Positions 14,992 through 24,017 are shown, counted from the first letter of the stretch. The stretch is DNA of 64,000 bases from Azotimanducus sp965220185 (GCA_965220185.1 OZ244807.1:124001-188000), one strand, 5' to 3'. The notes: generated from the letters alone by a model not told the origin. Made by a program: numbers and translations.

Positions 14992-15517
14992 GCAAACCCG
15001 GCGGACAGCCCACGACCTGAGACAGGTCATCGACAGCGCGCCACTCCCTCGCGCCCGTGTAGAACACCACTGGCAGAATGGCCGGGCAACGGATGCCCCG
15101 CCGCAGGCAGTCCTCCCACACCATCCCGCACTGCACCATCATCCTCGCCGCCATCGCGGGGTCGGGCCTGGACTGCGCCTCGATCAGCACCACCACGCGC
15201 GCGCCTCCGGCAAGCTCGAACTCCCATGCGATGTCCGCGCGCCGCAGGATGAGCCGCGAATCCACACGCTCCTCCGGGAAACGCTTGAGCGTCGACAGGT
15301 CGAACGCTGGCAGCGTCCCCTCCGGCAGGCAGTTCCGAAGCAAATCCGCCACCACGCACACATGCGCGAACAGTCGCTTCGCGATGCGGTCGTGCCCCTC
15401 GCGGATGTCGGTCCCGTCTGCCATGCCGCACACTGTGCCGACCCTTCGAGAGAAACGTGTTGCGACATCCGCCCAACTCCTTGTAGGCAATGTCGCCTCG
15501 CCTTGTGAGACATCGGC

Positions 15518-15925
15518 CTAGCGGCGCATAAACCGCCCTTCCGCGCTCGCGACGAGCTGTCCGCCCTCAACCATGCAAGCGCTCGCTTGCATGACCTTCA
15601 GCCGTCCCTTGGCTTCAATCTGTCTCGCCTGCAAAGCCACCGGCGTGCCAATCGGCAGACTCGCGCCGTAGCGAATTTGCATTCGCGCGGTCACCACCAC
15701 CTGCCCTTGCAGAAAATGATAATTGGCCATGACATCATCGAGCAAACTAAAGATGATGCCGCCATGCGTCATACTGTCGTAGCCGCTGTGTTCTGCAGCA
15801 GGCGTGAATTCGGCGCGGCAGACTTGGCCCTCGCCATCGGACTCAAGGCGAAACTTGACTTTGAGTCCGATTGGGTTGTTCGGGCCGCAGACGAAACAAT
15901 GATTGGCTGGCGCATCTAACCGCAT
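15518..15925 (-). CDS. PaaI/hotdog-fold thioesterase family protein
   Basis: 135 residues from MRLDAPANHCFVCGPNNPIG. Contains the hotdog active-site region YDSMTHGGIIFSLLDDVM and the strand VVTARMQIRYGASLPIGTPV, standard for the PaaI-like acyl-CoA thioesterase superfamily. An N-terminal CFVCGxxNPxGL motif is common in a subfamily of uncertain substrate. Cytoplasmic; probably hydrolyses a small acyl-CoA or aryl-CoA. It is divergent from the Nudix gene 40 bp away, an arrangement compatible with shared CoA housekeeping. Confidence 0.85.
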   Translation of the reverse strand: MRLDAPANHCFVCGPNNPIGLKVKFRLESDGEGQVCRAEFTPAAEHSGYDSMTHGGIIFSLLDDVMANYHFLQGQVVVTARMQIRYGASLPIGTPVALQARQIEAKGRLKVMQASACMVEGGQLVASAEGRFMRR

Positions 15926-15964
15926 AGCTTGCAACAACGAGGCTCAAAAACCGCATTCTGAAAC

Positions 15965-16597
15965 ATGAAAGCATTCATCGACAAGCTAGAGAACATCCTT
16001 GGGTCGCCACTCGATCCTGCGAACACCAGCGCGCAGATGCTTGCAGGCGTCTCGGTCTCGTTGCGCGAACGACAACAGGATGCCGACTTTGAAGCCCTCT
16101 TTATTCGTCGAAGCATCCGAGAAGACGACCCTTGGTCAGGGCATATGGCGTTCCCCGGCGGGCGCTTCGACGCCGGCGATGGCTCGCTCAAACGCACCGC
16201 CATCCGCGAAACACAAGAAGAGATCGGCCTCGATCTTGTCGCGTTCGGCAAGTATCTCGGCGCCCTCACGCCGCTCGAACCCATGCGCTCGACACCGCCA
16301 CGCAACCTCATCATCGAACCGCATTTCTTCTTGCTGCGGGAGACTCCGGAACTGACCCTCGACTACGCGGAAGTCGCCGAGGCCATGTGGCTGCCTTTAG
16401 CACCGATGATCAGCGGCGAGACGCACACCGCCACCGAGTATTTCTTTGATGGGCGCACGCACCAGTTTCCGAGCTTTTCAACGCCGGGCGATCAGCCGAT
16501 CTGGGGATTGACCTATCGCATTCTCGAAACGCTCTTCAGCCTCATCGACCCGCACTTCAAACCGCTTGACTTCTCGAAGGCAGACCTCGTCACCTAA
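15965..16597 (+). CDS. Nudix hydrolase, CoA-pyrophosphatase-like
   Basis: 210 residues. The Nudix box spans GGRFDAGDGSLKRTAIRETQ and EEIG (residues about 66-90), with Asp at one usual Glu position of the first half. Upstream LFIRRSIREDDPWSGHMAFP and downstream LTPLEP follow the NudL/YeaB CoA-diphosphatase layout. Expected to cleave nucleoside diphosphate compounds such as CoA or its derivatives with Mg2+. Converges with the Hsp70-like gene; the second five-hairpin array fills the gap. Confidence 0.85.
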   Translation: MKAFIDKLENILGSPLDPANTSAQMLAGVSVSLRERQQDADFEALFIRRSIREDDPWSGHMAFPGGRFDAGDGSLKRTAIRETQEEIGLDLVAFGKYLGALTPLEPMRSTPPRNLIIEPHFFLLRETPELTLDYAEVAEAMWLPLAPMISGETHTATEYFFDGRTHQFPSFSTPGDQPIWGLTYRILETLFSLIDPHFKPLDFSKADLVT

Positions 16598-16603
16598 GTA
16601 AGC

Positions 16604-16754
16604 TCTGAACAAGTCCATCCTTGGACTTGTTCAGACTCGCAAAACTTCAATTGTGATTGAAGTTTTGCTCGCGACTTCAATGCCTTGCGGCACTGAAGTC
16701 GGCGGCACGTCCATGTGCCGCTTAGGGAAGCTCTGTTATTCAGAGCGTCCCTAA
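16604..16754. repeat. Five-hairpin array, copy B
   Basis: Same order and loops as copy A. H1: TCTGAACAAGTCC (16604-16635). H2: GCAAAACTTCAAT, loop TGTG (16639-16668). H3: GACTTCAATGCC, loop TTGC (16673-16700). H4: GCGGCACGT, loop CC (16702-16721, one G-T pair). H5: TTAGGGAAGCTCTG, loop TTATT (16722-16754). H2, H3 and H5 differ from copy A by paired changes that keep base pairing. It exactly fills the space between two convergent genes, and its last arm contains the stop of the Hsp70-like gene. Confidence 0.9.
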
Positions 16755-18142
16755 GAAGCCAGCTGTCGCTGATAGCTATGAATCGCCAGCCCCTTGGAGA
16801 CGCTGCCGAAGGTGTCGTGGCGTACAACGCGCCCGGGGAAGAAGCAGTCCAAGAGGTCGATCACCGCCGGAATCTCCGACGAGCCGCCGGTTCTGAGCAC
16901 GAGGTCAATCGCATCGCCTTGCAGTTCGGCAAGCTCTAGCGTGCGATGCACGGCCTCTGAGAAGCTCTCGAGCAGCTCGTCAATGACCCATTCAAATTCG
17001 CTGCGCGTCACTGGCATCGAGAGGTCGAGTTCAGGAATATCGAGCATCGTCTCATTCGCACGCGACAGGGCGATCTTGCAGTCTCCCACGGCTTGGAACA
17101 CGAGAAAGCCGAGGTTCTGGCGCACATAGTCCTTGAGTCGCTCAAACGCCATCACATCCTCGCCGCCGCCTTGAATCGCCTGCTCGATGAGCGTCGTGAA
17201 GCGGTTTTGATTGAGTTGATGCGAGATCGTCCAGTTGAGCAGGAGGGGCACGAAGTCCTCAAACGGAAACCTTGACCTGGCTTCGCCCTGTTCGGTGCGT
17301 TTGTGCCAATGCCGACCTTCGCCGATCGCCGGGAAAATGAGCTTGCGCAAGAGTTGCTGATCGATATGATTGCCGCCCAAACCGAGGCCGTGCGTGGCGA
17401 CCACTTCAAAGCCGCTGGCGCCAAGCTTCATCACGCACAAATCGAGCGTGCCGCCGCCGAAGTCAACGGTCAGCACATGTTGCAGGCCATCGCTTGAGCG
17501 ACCGTGCAGGTAGCTTGTCGCTGCCGCCACTGGCTCCTCGACAAACTCATGGTTCGGAATGCCCGCGAACTGAAGTCCATCGACCATCCGTTGCAGCGCC
17601 GTTTGATTGCGCAGCTCGCCGCGCCCTTCGTAGTTGACCGGCCGACCAACGCACACCGCTACGTCAAGTCGTGCCTCGCGTTCAATGCGCTCACGCATGG
17701 CCTTGAGTATCGGCGTGATCAGCGCAGTCAAGCGAAAATTGCGCTCAAAGACCGCGAGCCGCGGCGTCCGCTCATCGCCGAGCAAGCGCTTGACACCCAT
17801 GAACAAGCGCCCCTTTAGGCCAGCATCTTCCATGGCCGGGCCATAAATCGGGCGACCGCGCGTCGCGAGTGGCGCGGTGCTGCCGGGGCCAATCGGCGTG
17901 TGCCACTCGCTTTCTTCGCCGATGACTTCGGGGATGAACTCGACGGTCCTGCCAGTATTGTCAGCGACATAGGTAAGGATTGCGCTTTCGCCCGTGAGCA
18001 CTTGAAAGCGCCGGTCGAGATAGGTCGCCGACGGCATGATCTCGCGGTCTTCGTCGAGTTTGATCTGACGAACGCCAGACTCGTCGCACACCGCCGCCGA
18101 CGAGTTGGTGGTGCCGAAATCTATGCCGATGCCGAGTGCCAC
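16751..18142 (-). CDS. Hsp70-family chaperone (YegD-like)
   Basis: 463 residues. Phosphate 1 motif LGIGIDFGTTNSSAAV at the N-terminus, EEPVAAATSYLHG, phosphate 2 LTVDFGGGTLDLCVMK, and the adenosine motif LVLRTGGSSEIPAV. There is no C-terminal substrate-binding domain of DnaK type; the length and insert pattern match the YegD group of ATPase-only Hsp70 relatives. Cytoplasmic, partner and client unknown. Its stop codon lies within hairpin 5 of the repeat array. It lies 16 bp downstream of a CoA-transferase gene and could be co-transcribed with it. Confidence 0.9.
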   Translation of the reverse strand: MALGIGIDFGTTNSSAAVCDESGVRQIKLDEDREIMPSATYLDRRFQVLTGESAILTYVADNTGRTVEFIPEVIGEESEWHTPIGPGSTAPLATRGRPIYGPAMEDAGLKGRLFMGVKRLLGDERTPRLAVFERNFRLTALITPILKAMRERIEREARLDVAVCVGRPVNYEGRGELRNQTALQRMVDGLQFAGIPNHEFVEEPVAAATSYLHGRSSDGLQHVLTVDFGGGTLDLCVMKLGASGFEVVATHGLGLGGNHIDQQLLRKLIFPAIGEGRHWHKRTEQGEARSRFPFEDFVPLLLNWTISHQLNQNRFTTLIEQAIQGGGEDVMAFERLKDYVRQNLGFLVFQAVGDCKIALSRANETMLDIPELDLSMPVTRSEFEWVIDELLESFSEAVHRTLELAELQGDAIDLVLRTGGSSEIPAVIDLLDCFFPGRVVRHDTFGSVSKGLAIHSYQRQLAS

Positions 18143-18158
18143 GCTGCGCCGCGCCGAA

Positions 18159-19343
18159 TCAGCGCGCAGCTTGAATCAGCGCTCCGCCCTCGTGCAGCGC
18201 GCGAATGTCCTCATCGTCCATGTCGAGCCAGTCCTTGCACACTTGCCTGTTGTGCTCGCCCAAATACGGCGCGAAGCCGCGAATCTCGCTGTTCGCCGCC
18301 GAAAACCGATAGGGCATCTTCAGCACCGGACGGGTCTCGCCCGCAGGATCGGTGATTTCAGTCACGATGCCGCGGTGCGAGATCGCCTCGGACTCGCCGA
18401 GCTTGGATGACTCGCGCACATCGCCCCAAGGAATCCGCAGCTTGTCCATGAGGGCAACAAACGCTGCTTTTGACGGCAGCGAACACAGTGCATCGCACAT
18501 CAGACGGCGGCGGTTCTGTACTTTCTCCTGCAAAGGCGCGCCCTTCGGCGTGTCGTCAACAAGATTGAATTCGGGCGCGAGATGCCGCCAGAGGGCGCGC
18601 GCATCCCTTGCTATGAGCACATGGCCGTCCTTGATCGGCCAGACGCGGTTGCCCAAGGGACGGGTCGGCAGAGAATCCTCTATCTCATAGATGCCGATAT
18701 CGTCGGTGGCGATTTGCGCGTCGATCATCGCCATGTCGAGGCGCTGCCCCTGACCGGTCGTGCTTCTGAGCAGCAGCGCCGAGAGAATGGCAACGGTCGT
18801 GTGCAATCCTGTGTTGGTGTCCGCAACGGAAGCTTCGATATCGATGAATTCTCCGTCGCCCGCCTTTGCTTGACGTGCGATCAGGCCGGTCTCGGCGTGT
18901 ACCACAGGCGCAAAGGCGCCGCGACCCGCTTGCGGGCTGTCCGCCCCGAAGCCGCTGATCGACGCCATGATCAAACGAGGGTTGATCTCGCGAAGCGCGT
19001 CATAGCCAAGTCCAAACTTGTCCATCACATGCGGACGAAAATTCTCCACCACCACATCGGCCTTCGATGCAAGCTGCTTGACGAGCTCGACGGCTTTGCC
19101 TAAGCCCAAGTCCACGCACAGGCCGCGCTTGCCGAGGTTCCACTGCAGGAAGTAGCCAGCCATGCCAGCTTGTCGCCGCCCCCAATGGCGCGTCATGTCG
19201 CCGGTCGGCGATTCGATCTTGACGACATCGGCGCCAAGGTCGGCCATGATGCGCCCGACATAGGGGCCGGCGAGCGCTTGCGAAAAGTCAAGCACGCGAA
19301 TGCCCGCGAGCGGAGAGCGATGTTCGCTGTTGTCAGTGTTCAT
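18159..19343 (-). CDS. CaiB/BaiF (family III) CoA-transferase
   Basis: 394 residues from MNTDNSEHRSPLAGIRVLDF; the start overlaps the stop of msrA by ATGA. Family hallmarks: QALAGPYVGRIMADLGADVV, VVVENFRPHVMDKFGLGYD, LIMASISGFG, and an acidic residue in the EASVADTNTG region. Family III enzymes move CoA between carboxylates, or epimerise acyl-CoAs. Substrate not predictable. The msrA-caiB-hsp70 order on one strand suggests an operon. Confidence 0.9.
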   Translation of the reverse strand: MNTDNSEHRSPLAGIRVLDFSQALAGPYVGRIMADLGADVVKIESPTGDMTRHWGRRQAGMAGYFLQWNLGKRGLCVDLGLGKAVELVKQLASKADVVVENFRPHVMDKFGLGYDALREINPRLIMASISGFGADSPQAGRGAFAPVVHAETGLIARQAKAGDGEFIDIEASVADTNTGLHTTVAILSALLLRSTTGQGQRLDMAMIDAQIATDDIGIYEIEDSLPTRPLGNRVWPIKDGHVLIARDARALWRHLAPEFNLVDDTPKGAPLQEKVQNRRRLMCDALCSLPSKAAFVALMDKLRIPWGDVRESSKLGESEAISHRGIVTEITDPAGETRPVLKMPYRFSAANSEIRGFAPYLGEHNRQVCKDWLDMDDEDIRALHEGGALIQAAR

Positions 19344-19957
19344 GCGGCCTTGACTCCGGTGCCGCCAAGCCCGCAATAGCCGCCGGGCACGCGCTCAAGG
19401 TACTGCTGGTGATAGGGCTCGGCATAGTAGAAGGTGCTGGCAGGCGCGATTTCGGTGGTGATCTCGCCATATCCACTGCCGTTTAGCGCCGCTTGGAAGC
19501 GCGCCTTTGAGTCGTGGGCAGCGGCTTCCTGCGCCGAGCTCGTAAAGTAGATCGCCGAGCGGTACTGCGTGCCCCTGTCGTTGCCTTGGCGCATGCCTTG
19601 GGTGGGATCATGGCCTTCCCAGAAGCATTTGAGAACAGCGTCAATGTCGATCTGCCTAGGATCAAACACGACCAGCACCGCTTCGGTGTGGCCGGTCAAA
19701 CCGGAACACACCTCTTCGTAGGTTGGATTGGGCGTGAAGCCACCTTGATAGCCGACCGCCGTCGTGAACACGCCGGGAAGTTGCCACATTATGCGCTCGG
19801 CACCCCAAAAGCAGCCCATGCCGAGATAGATGACGTGCAACGCCTCATCGAACGGCGGCGTAATGCGGCTGCCGAGGACAAGATGCGAGCCTTCAATCGG
19901 CATCGCCGCGTCCCGGCCTGCGAGCACCTCGTGAGGTTCTGGGAGTCGAAGCTTCAT
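19340..19957 (-). CDS. msrA: Peptide-methionine (S)-S-oxide reductase MsrA
   Basis: 205 residues from MKLRLPEPHEVLAGRDAAMP. The active-site motif is LGMGCFWGAERIMW (nucleophilic Cys in GCFWG), followed by GYQGGFTPNPTYEEVCSGLT and GHTEAV, GTQYRSAIYF, and a C-terminal GGYCGLGGTGVKAA with a possible resolving Cys. Repairs oxidised methionine in proteins using thioredoxin. The longer open frame upstream is rejected because the lipoprotein gene at 20010 occupies the opposite strand. Translationally coupled to the CaiB gene. Confidence 0.95.
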   Translation of the reverse strand: MKLRLPEPHEVLAGRDAAMPIEGSHLVLGSRITPPFDEALHVIYLGMGCFWGAERIMWQLPGVFTTAVGYQGGFTPNPTYEEVCSGLTGHTEAVLVVFDPRQIDIDAVLKCFWEGHDPTQGMRQGNDRGTQYRSAIYFTSSAQEAAAHDSKARFQAALNGSGYGEITTEIAPASTFYYAEPYHQQYLERVPGGYCGLGGTGVKAA

Positions 19958-20009
19958 TCGTCGCGTTCCGCGCAAATAAGGCGGCATAATAGAAAATTCG
20001 ACAGCCAAT

Positions 20010-21659
20010 TTGGCGGGCATGGCCTGTATCTTCCGAAATATCCTCCTGAAAGGGCTTTTCTTCGCTGCGCTCGCGCTGAATCTCGCTGCGTGCGAGACCT
20101 TCGGCGGGCGGCCTGCCGCCAACCTTGAAGCGAGAACCAAGGCGGTCTTCGCTGGCATTCAGCAGACGCGGCGCATGCACGAACTTGAGGAGCAGATCGT
20201 CGCCCGCCTCGACGCCTCGCCGTTCGAGGTTGGACCCTTGGGCTCCGCACTGCTTGATCTCGATCCAGGCAATCTCGTTGCACACCTTGGATTGGCGATT
20301 TTCTACGATGCCGTCAAAGAACCGCGGAGCGCGGCGCACCATCGCATGTTGGCAAAGGATTTGGCGGCAAGCGTCGAGAAGATCGGCACGAGCTTCGTGG
20401 TCGCATCACCCGCGCAAGCGACTAGCCTTTTACGCACGCAAGGCTACACCTGCATCGGTGCCCGCTACCTGCCGCGTGCCCCGCTCGCCTATCAGATACT
20501 CGCAGTCGATGAAGCAGGCGTGAACCATGATTTCGATTTTCTGCTTGCGCGCCCTGAGCACCTAGCGCCGCCGGGCCTGGAGATCAACTTTTCAAAGTTC
20601 GAGGACATCCTGTTTCTGCTCATGCCGGAGCGTTCGCGGCTCGGCGACACAGCCGCTCGCGCGTTCATTCGGCAAGTGCAATTCGAGCACAGCGAGACGG
20701 GATTCGCGCTACCTGAGTGGTTTACCAACCTGCCCGCAGGAAGGCCAAACGTCAACATCGACCTCCTGAAGGGATACGAACAACAGAATGCGGCGGTGCC
20801 AGCGTCGGGCGAAGCGAGACTTGAAGCGCTTCAAGCCGCGAAGCGCCATTATGCGCGCGCCGCGCGCGCAGGCTCCACCGAAGCCATGTACCTGCTCGCG
20901 CGGCTCTATCGATCAAAGGAGCTCGGACCTGGCAATCAGGAGAAAGCTGCCGAGCTCTACCACACGGCGGCCGCGGCCGAGAACCTCAATGCCACGCGAG
21001 AACTCGCGAGATTCCTTGAGCGCGGCGATACCGTTTTCGATGAGGACCTCAAGGGCGCGCGCAATTTCTACCGAAGCGCCTACGCCCTTGGAGGCAAGGC
21101 CGATTTACGCGCCTACATCGAATTCTTGCGGCGCCATCACGGCGAAGTGGAATTTGACAAAGAAGCCCTCGACGCCCTGCGTGCGTCGGCCAAGGACAAG
21201 CACGCATGGAGCCTGATGACGCTTGCCAATCTGTACGCCGACGGGGTGGGCGTCAAGGCCAATTATCGTCGTGCGCGCGGCCTCATGCGCGACGCCGCGC
21301 GCGAGGCGCCGGAAGCGCCCGACCTCATCAATGAGGTGGCTTGGGTGCTCGCGACTTCAAACAAGCGGCAGCTTCGCGACGATCAATTCGCACTTGCCGC
21401 GATGGATCAGATGATGCGCGGCAACGAGGATGCGCAGGCCAACCCCATGTATCTCGACACGTGGGCCGCCGCCTACGCCGCCAATGGCGACTTTGAAGAG
21501 GCCGTGCGATTGCAAAACCGAGCACTTGAAGCTGCGGACAAGTCGCCGTTGAGCGAAGACCTCGTTGCGGAAATGCAAACCCATCTCGCGCACTTCCACA
21601 AGGGCAAGGCGCTGTCCAAAGAGAATTTCGATGCTGACGAGGACGGAGACGACGGCTAG
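20010..21659 (+). CDS. Sel1/TPR-repeat lipoprotein
   Basis: 549 residues. Signal peptide with a lipobox (FAALALNLAAC, Cys about 27), so it should be lipid-anchored in the periplasm or outer membrane. The C-terminal half has Sel1-like repeats: AGSTEAMYLLARLYRSKELG, ENLNATRELARFLERGD, KHAWSLMTLANLYADGVGVK, and a final TPR-like DTWAAAYAANGDFEEAVRLQ. Such proteins serve as scaffolds for envelope complexes. It starts 52 bp from msrA, divergently. Its stop codon begins a perfect 26-bp inverted repeat. Confidence 0.8.
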   Translation: MAGMACIFRNILLKGLFFAALALNLAACETFGGRPAANLEARTKAVFAGIQQTRRMHELEEQIVARLDASPFEVGPLGSALLDLDPGNLVAHLGLAIFYDAVKEPRSAAHHRMLAKDLAASVEKIGTSFVVASPAQATSLLRTQGYTCIGARYLPRAPLAYQILAVDEAGVNHDFDFLLARPEHLAPPGLEINFSKFEDILFLLMPERSRLGDTAARAFIRQVQFEHSETGFALPEWFTNLPAGRPNVNIDLLKGYEQQNAAVPASGEARLEALQAAKRHYARAARAGSTEAMYLLARLYRSKELGPGNQEKAAELYHTAAAAENLNATRELARFLERGDTVFDEDLKGARNFYRSAYALGGKADLRAYIEFLRRHHGEVEFDKEALDALRASAKDKHAWSLMTLANLYADGVGVKANYRRARGLMRDAAREAPEAPDLINEVAWVLATSNKRQLRDDQFALAAMDQMMRGNEDAQANPMYLDTWAAAYAANGDFEEAVRLQNRALEAADKSPLSEDLVAEMQTHLAHFHKGKALSKENFDADEDGDDG

Positions 21660-21723
21660 ACATTATGTATTGACCTTGCCTACCGGCCTGCGGCGGAAGG
21701 CAAGGTCAATACATAATGTCTAG
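21656..21723 (+). promoter_or_regulatory. Perfect 26-bp hairpin spanning a stop and the mnmH start
   Basis: The arm starting CTAGACATTATGTATTGACC (21656-21681) is the exact reverse complement of 21698-21723. The 16-base loop includes CCG/CGG that can pair further. The left arm holds the stop codon of the lipoprotein gene and the right arm the ATG of mnmH, so folding would bury the start codon. Either an attenuating hairpin or a bidirectional terminator. Confidence 0.75.
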
Positions 21724-22765
21724 CTACTTGGATGTGCGCGCCCCGTCGGAATTTACCGCAGGCTCGATTCCCGGCTCGACGAATCTGCCGATCTTGAGCG
21801 ACGAGGAGCGTCGGCTTGTCGGCATCTGCTACAAGAGCGAAGGACGGGACGCCGCTATCGCGCTTGGGCACTCGCTTGTGGCGGGCGAGATCAAAGCAAG
21901 CCGTGTGGCAGCGTGGCGCGAATTCGCAATACGCGTGCCGGATGCGCAGATCTGCTGCGCGCGCGGCGGCCTGAGGTCTCAGATTGCCGCCCGCTGGCTT
22001 TCCGATGCCGGCATTCATTTGAAGCGCGTCGAAGGCGGCTACAAGGTGCTTCGCAATCAATGCGTCGATACGCTCGATACTGCGCCGCAGACGCTTGTCA
22101 TCATCATCGTCGGCGGTCGCACCGGCAGCGGCAAAACCGAGATCATTCGTAAGTTCGAGCACGAATTCGAGTGCGCGCTCGATTTGGAAGGCATTGCGCG
22201 GCACCGCGGCTCGGCGTTTGGTGCGCTGCGCGACCCGCAGCCGAGTCAGGCAACGTTTGAGAATCACCTCGCGCATGCGCTCGCGGCATTCACGCCGGGG
22301 CAACGGATTGTGATCGAGGATGAGAGCCGTGCGATCGGTAGCCGCTCCGTGCCGAACCGCCTCTATGAAGCAATGGGACAGGCGCCGATTGTTGTGGTGG
22401 AACTGAGCCGAGCGGCGCGCGCAGCGCGGATATACGATGAGTACGTGGCCGAATCCGCCAGTGTGGTCGGCGGCGAAGCCCTGCGCGAGCGCCATCTCGC
22501 ATCGCTTGAGCGCATCAAGAAGCGCCTTGGCGGCCTCGCCCATGCGCGCATCGCCGCCGAAATCGAAGCAGCCTTTGCGAGCGGCGAGCGCGACGCGCAC
22601 CTTGTCTGGATCAGCTCGCTGCTCGAAACTTACTATGACCCCATGTACGACTACGGCCTCAAGCGCAAAGCGTCAAGGATTTGTTTTCGTGGTTCGCCCG
22701 AAGCTGTGTGCGATTGGATTACGAATCAGTCTGATATTCGCGCCACGCAGCGCACATCGCGCTAG
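21716..22765 (+). CDS. mnmH: tRNA 2-selenouridine/geranyl-2-thiouridine synthase
   Basis: 349 residues. N-terminal rhodanese domain (YLDVRAPSEFTAGSIPGSTN, and catalytic Cys in ICCARGGLRSQIAARW), then a P-loop domain with Walker A GGRTGSGKTEII and ELSRAARAARIYDEY. This is the MnmH/SelU/YbbB layout: it geranylates s2U34 of tRNA and exchanges sulfur for selenium using selenophosphate. No selD is in the window. The ATG at 21716 lies inside a perfect hairpin and has only a distant GGAAGG as candidate ribosome-binding site. Confidence 0.92.
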   Translation: MSSYLDVRAPSEFTAGSIPGSTNLPILSDEERRLVGICYKSEGRDAAIALGHSLVAGEIKASRVAAWREFAIRVPDAQICCARGGLRSQIAARWLSDAGIHLKRVEGGYKVLRNQCVDTLDTAPQTLVIIIVGGRTGSGKTEIIRKFEHEFECALDLEGIARHRGSAFGALRDPQPSQATFENHLAHALAAFTPGQRIVIEDESRAIGSRSVPNRLYEAMGQAPIVVVELSRAARAARIYDEYVAESASVVGGEALRERHLASLERIKKRLGGLAHARIAAEIEAAFASGERDAHLVWISSLLETYYDPMYDYGLKRKASRICFRGSPEAVCDWITNQSDIRATQRTSR

Positions 22766-23030
22766 TTCCAGAGATTTCGCTGACGCTGAGAATCTCTAGT
22801 ATCCGCTCGGCTTCTGCGTGCGAAAAGCTCGCGTGAAACATGTGCGAGCGAGCATCGCCTCGATGATCAGCTGGACGCTTGATCGGCTCGCTCTCACAGA
22901 CGCCGCGCAGCCGCGAAGCCAACTCCCGCTCACCAGATGCCTCAATGATCTCAGCGGTGGAGACGAGCAGATGGCGCGACATGACTTGCGGCTGATCGCA
23001 GAGCCGCTTGTATTCGGCCCAGTCCATCAA
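22719..23030 (-). CDS. Small hypothetical protein
   Basis: 103 residues, MMDWAEYKRLCDQPQVMSRH, with ELASRLRGVCESEPIKRPAD in the middle and a helical C-terminus (AERILEILSVSEISG). The last 47 bp overlap the end of mnmH on the other strand. It lies 8 bp upstream of purC on the same strand, which supports a real gene. No family recognised. Mostly polar; cytoplasmic. Confidence 0.5.
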   Translation of the reverse strand: MMDWAEYKRLCDQPQVMSRHLLVSTAEIIEASGERELASRLRGVCESEPIKRPADHRGDARSHMFHASFSHAEAERILEILSVSEISGTSAMCAAWREYQTDS

Positions 23031-23038
23031 GAGGACTG

Positions 23039-23965
23039 CTACAGATCGAGCGACTCCCCGGTCAGCCGTCGATACGCTTCGAGGTAGCGGTCGAGCGTGT
23101 TTTGCACAACGTCAGCGGGTAGCGGCGGCCCGGGCGGCGTCTTGTCCCAATCGCCAGCGGACACAAGCGTCTCCAGATGGTTGCGCACATACTGCTTGTC
23201 GTAGCTCTGCTGTTCTCGACCTGGCTCCCAATCATCGGCTGGCCAGAAGCGCGAGCTGTCGGGCGTGAACACTTCATCGATGAGAATGGGCTCATCGGGC
23301 GCATCCTCCAGCACCCCGAATTCAAACTTGGTGTCGGCCAGAATAATGCCGCGCTCACCCGCGTAGTCGCGACCGGCGGCATAGAGGTCAAGGGTCAGGT
23401 TCGAAAGCCGGGTCGCCATCGCTTCGCCAATCACATCCGCGGCTTCTGCCAAGCTGATGTTCTCGTCATGTCCGGTTTCAGCCTTAGTCGATGGCGTAAA
23501 CAAAGGCGTCTCAAGTCGATCGCTATTGACGAGTCCCTTGGGCAGCTCGATGCCGCACACCGCGCCTGTTCGCATGTAGTCCTTGTAGCCGCTGCCGGTG
23601 ATATAGCCGCGCGCGACGCACTCGACCGGCAACACCCGCGTTTTCCGGCAGAGCATGATGCGGCCTTTGAGCCGCACCCGCTCATCGTCGGAAATCCCCG
23701 GAATGTCATTGGAGTCGCAGGACACCAAGTGGTGCGCGATCCGGTCTTCAAAATGAGAGAACCAAAAGCGCGAGAGCTGCGTGAGCACGATGCCCTTGCC
23801 GGGCACGCCGGATTCCAAGACGACATCAAAGGCGCTTACCCGATCGGTCGCGATGATCAGCAAGCCATCGGTGCCATCCGGCAGCGGACATTCGTAGAGG
23901 TCGCGCACCTTGCCCCGACGCGCGCTGCTAAGCGGCAGATTGGTTTCCATGACGGCGCTGTTCAT
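23039..23965 (-). CDS. purC: Phosphoribosylaminoimidazole-succinocarboxamide synthase
   Basis: 308 residues from MNSAVMETNLPLSSARRGKV. SAICAR synthetase signatures: RRGKVRDLYECP, ATDRVSAFDVV, LPVECVARGYITGSGYKDY, and LADTKFEFG. Catalyses ATP-dependent joining of aspartate to CAIR in de novo purine synthesis. The ORF is open 26 codons upstream, but the conserved N-terminus begins here. Divergent from the amidotransferase gene, with about 50 bp between. Confidence 0.96.
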   Translation of the reverse strand: MNSAVMETNLPLSSARRGKVRDLYECPLPDGTDGLLIIATDRVSAFDVVLESGVPGKGIVLTQLSRFWFSHFEDRIAHHLVSCDSNDIPGISDDERVRLKGRIMLCRKTRVLPVECVARGYITGSGYKDYMRTGAVCGIELPKGLVNSDRLETPLFTPSTKAETGHDENISLAEAADVIGEAMATRLSNLTLDLYAAGRDYAGERGIILADTKFEFGVLEDAPDEPILIDEVFTPDSSRFWPADDWEPGREQQSYDKQYVRNHLETLVSAGDWDKTPPGPPLPADVVQNTLDRYLEAYRRLTGESLDL

Positions 23966-24017
23966 AGCTTGCGTGCTCCCAAAAGGCGGGTAGGATACAT
24001 GCTTTTGACGGTTGCCA

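Larger units (their letters stand above)
13161..15424 (-). pseudogene. Rpn-family nuclease, copy D, interrupted by IS481-family element
   Basis: N-terminal half 15424-14992: MADGTDIREGHDRIAKRLF, RADIAWEFELAGGARVVVL, IEAQS, PVVFYTG, ending PPGLL. C-terminal half 13749-13161: LLALAPGKCYLLLDAARL through to NGAAKP. The 1242-bp IS lies between them with a GCAAA duplication; deleting it and one repeat restores the reading frame. Otherwise the gene looks complete, so the insertion is probably recent. Four GIEQ units are present. Confidence 0.85.
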
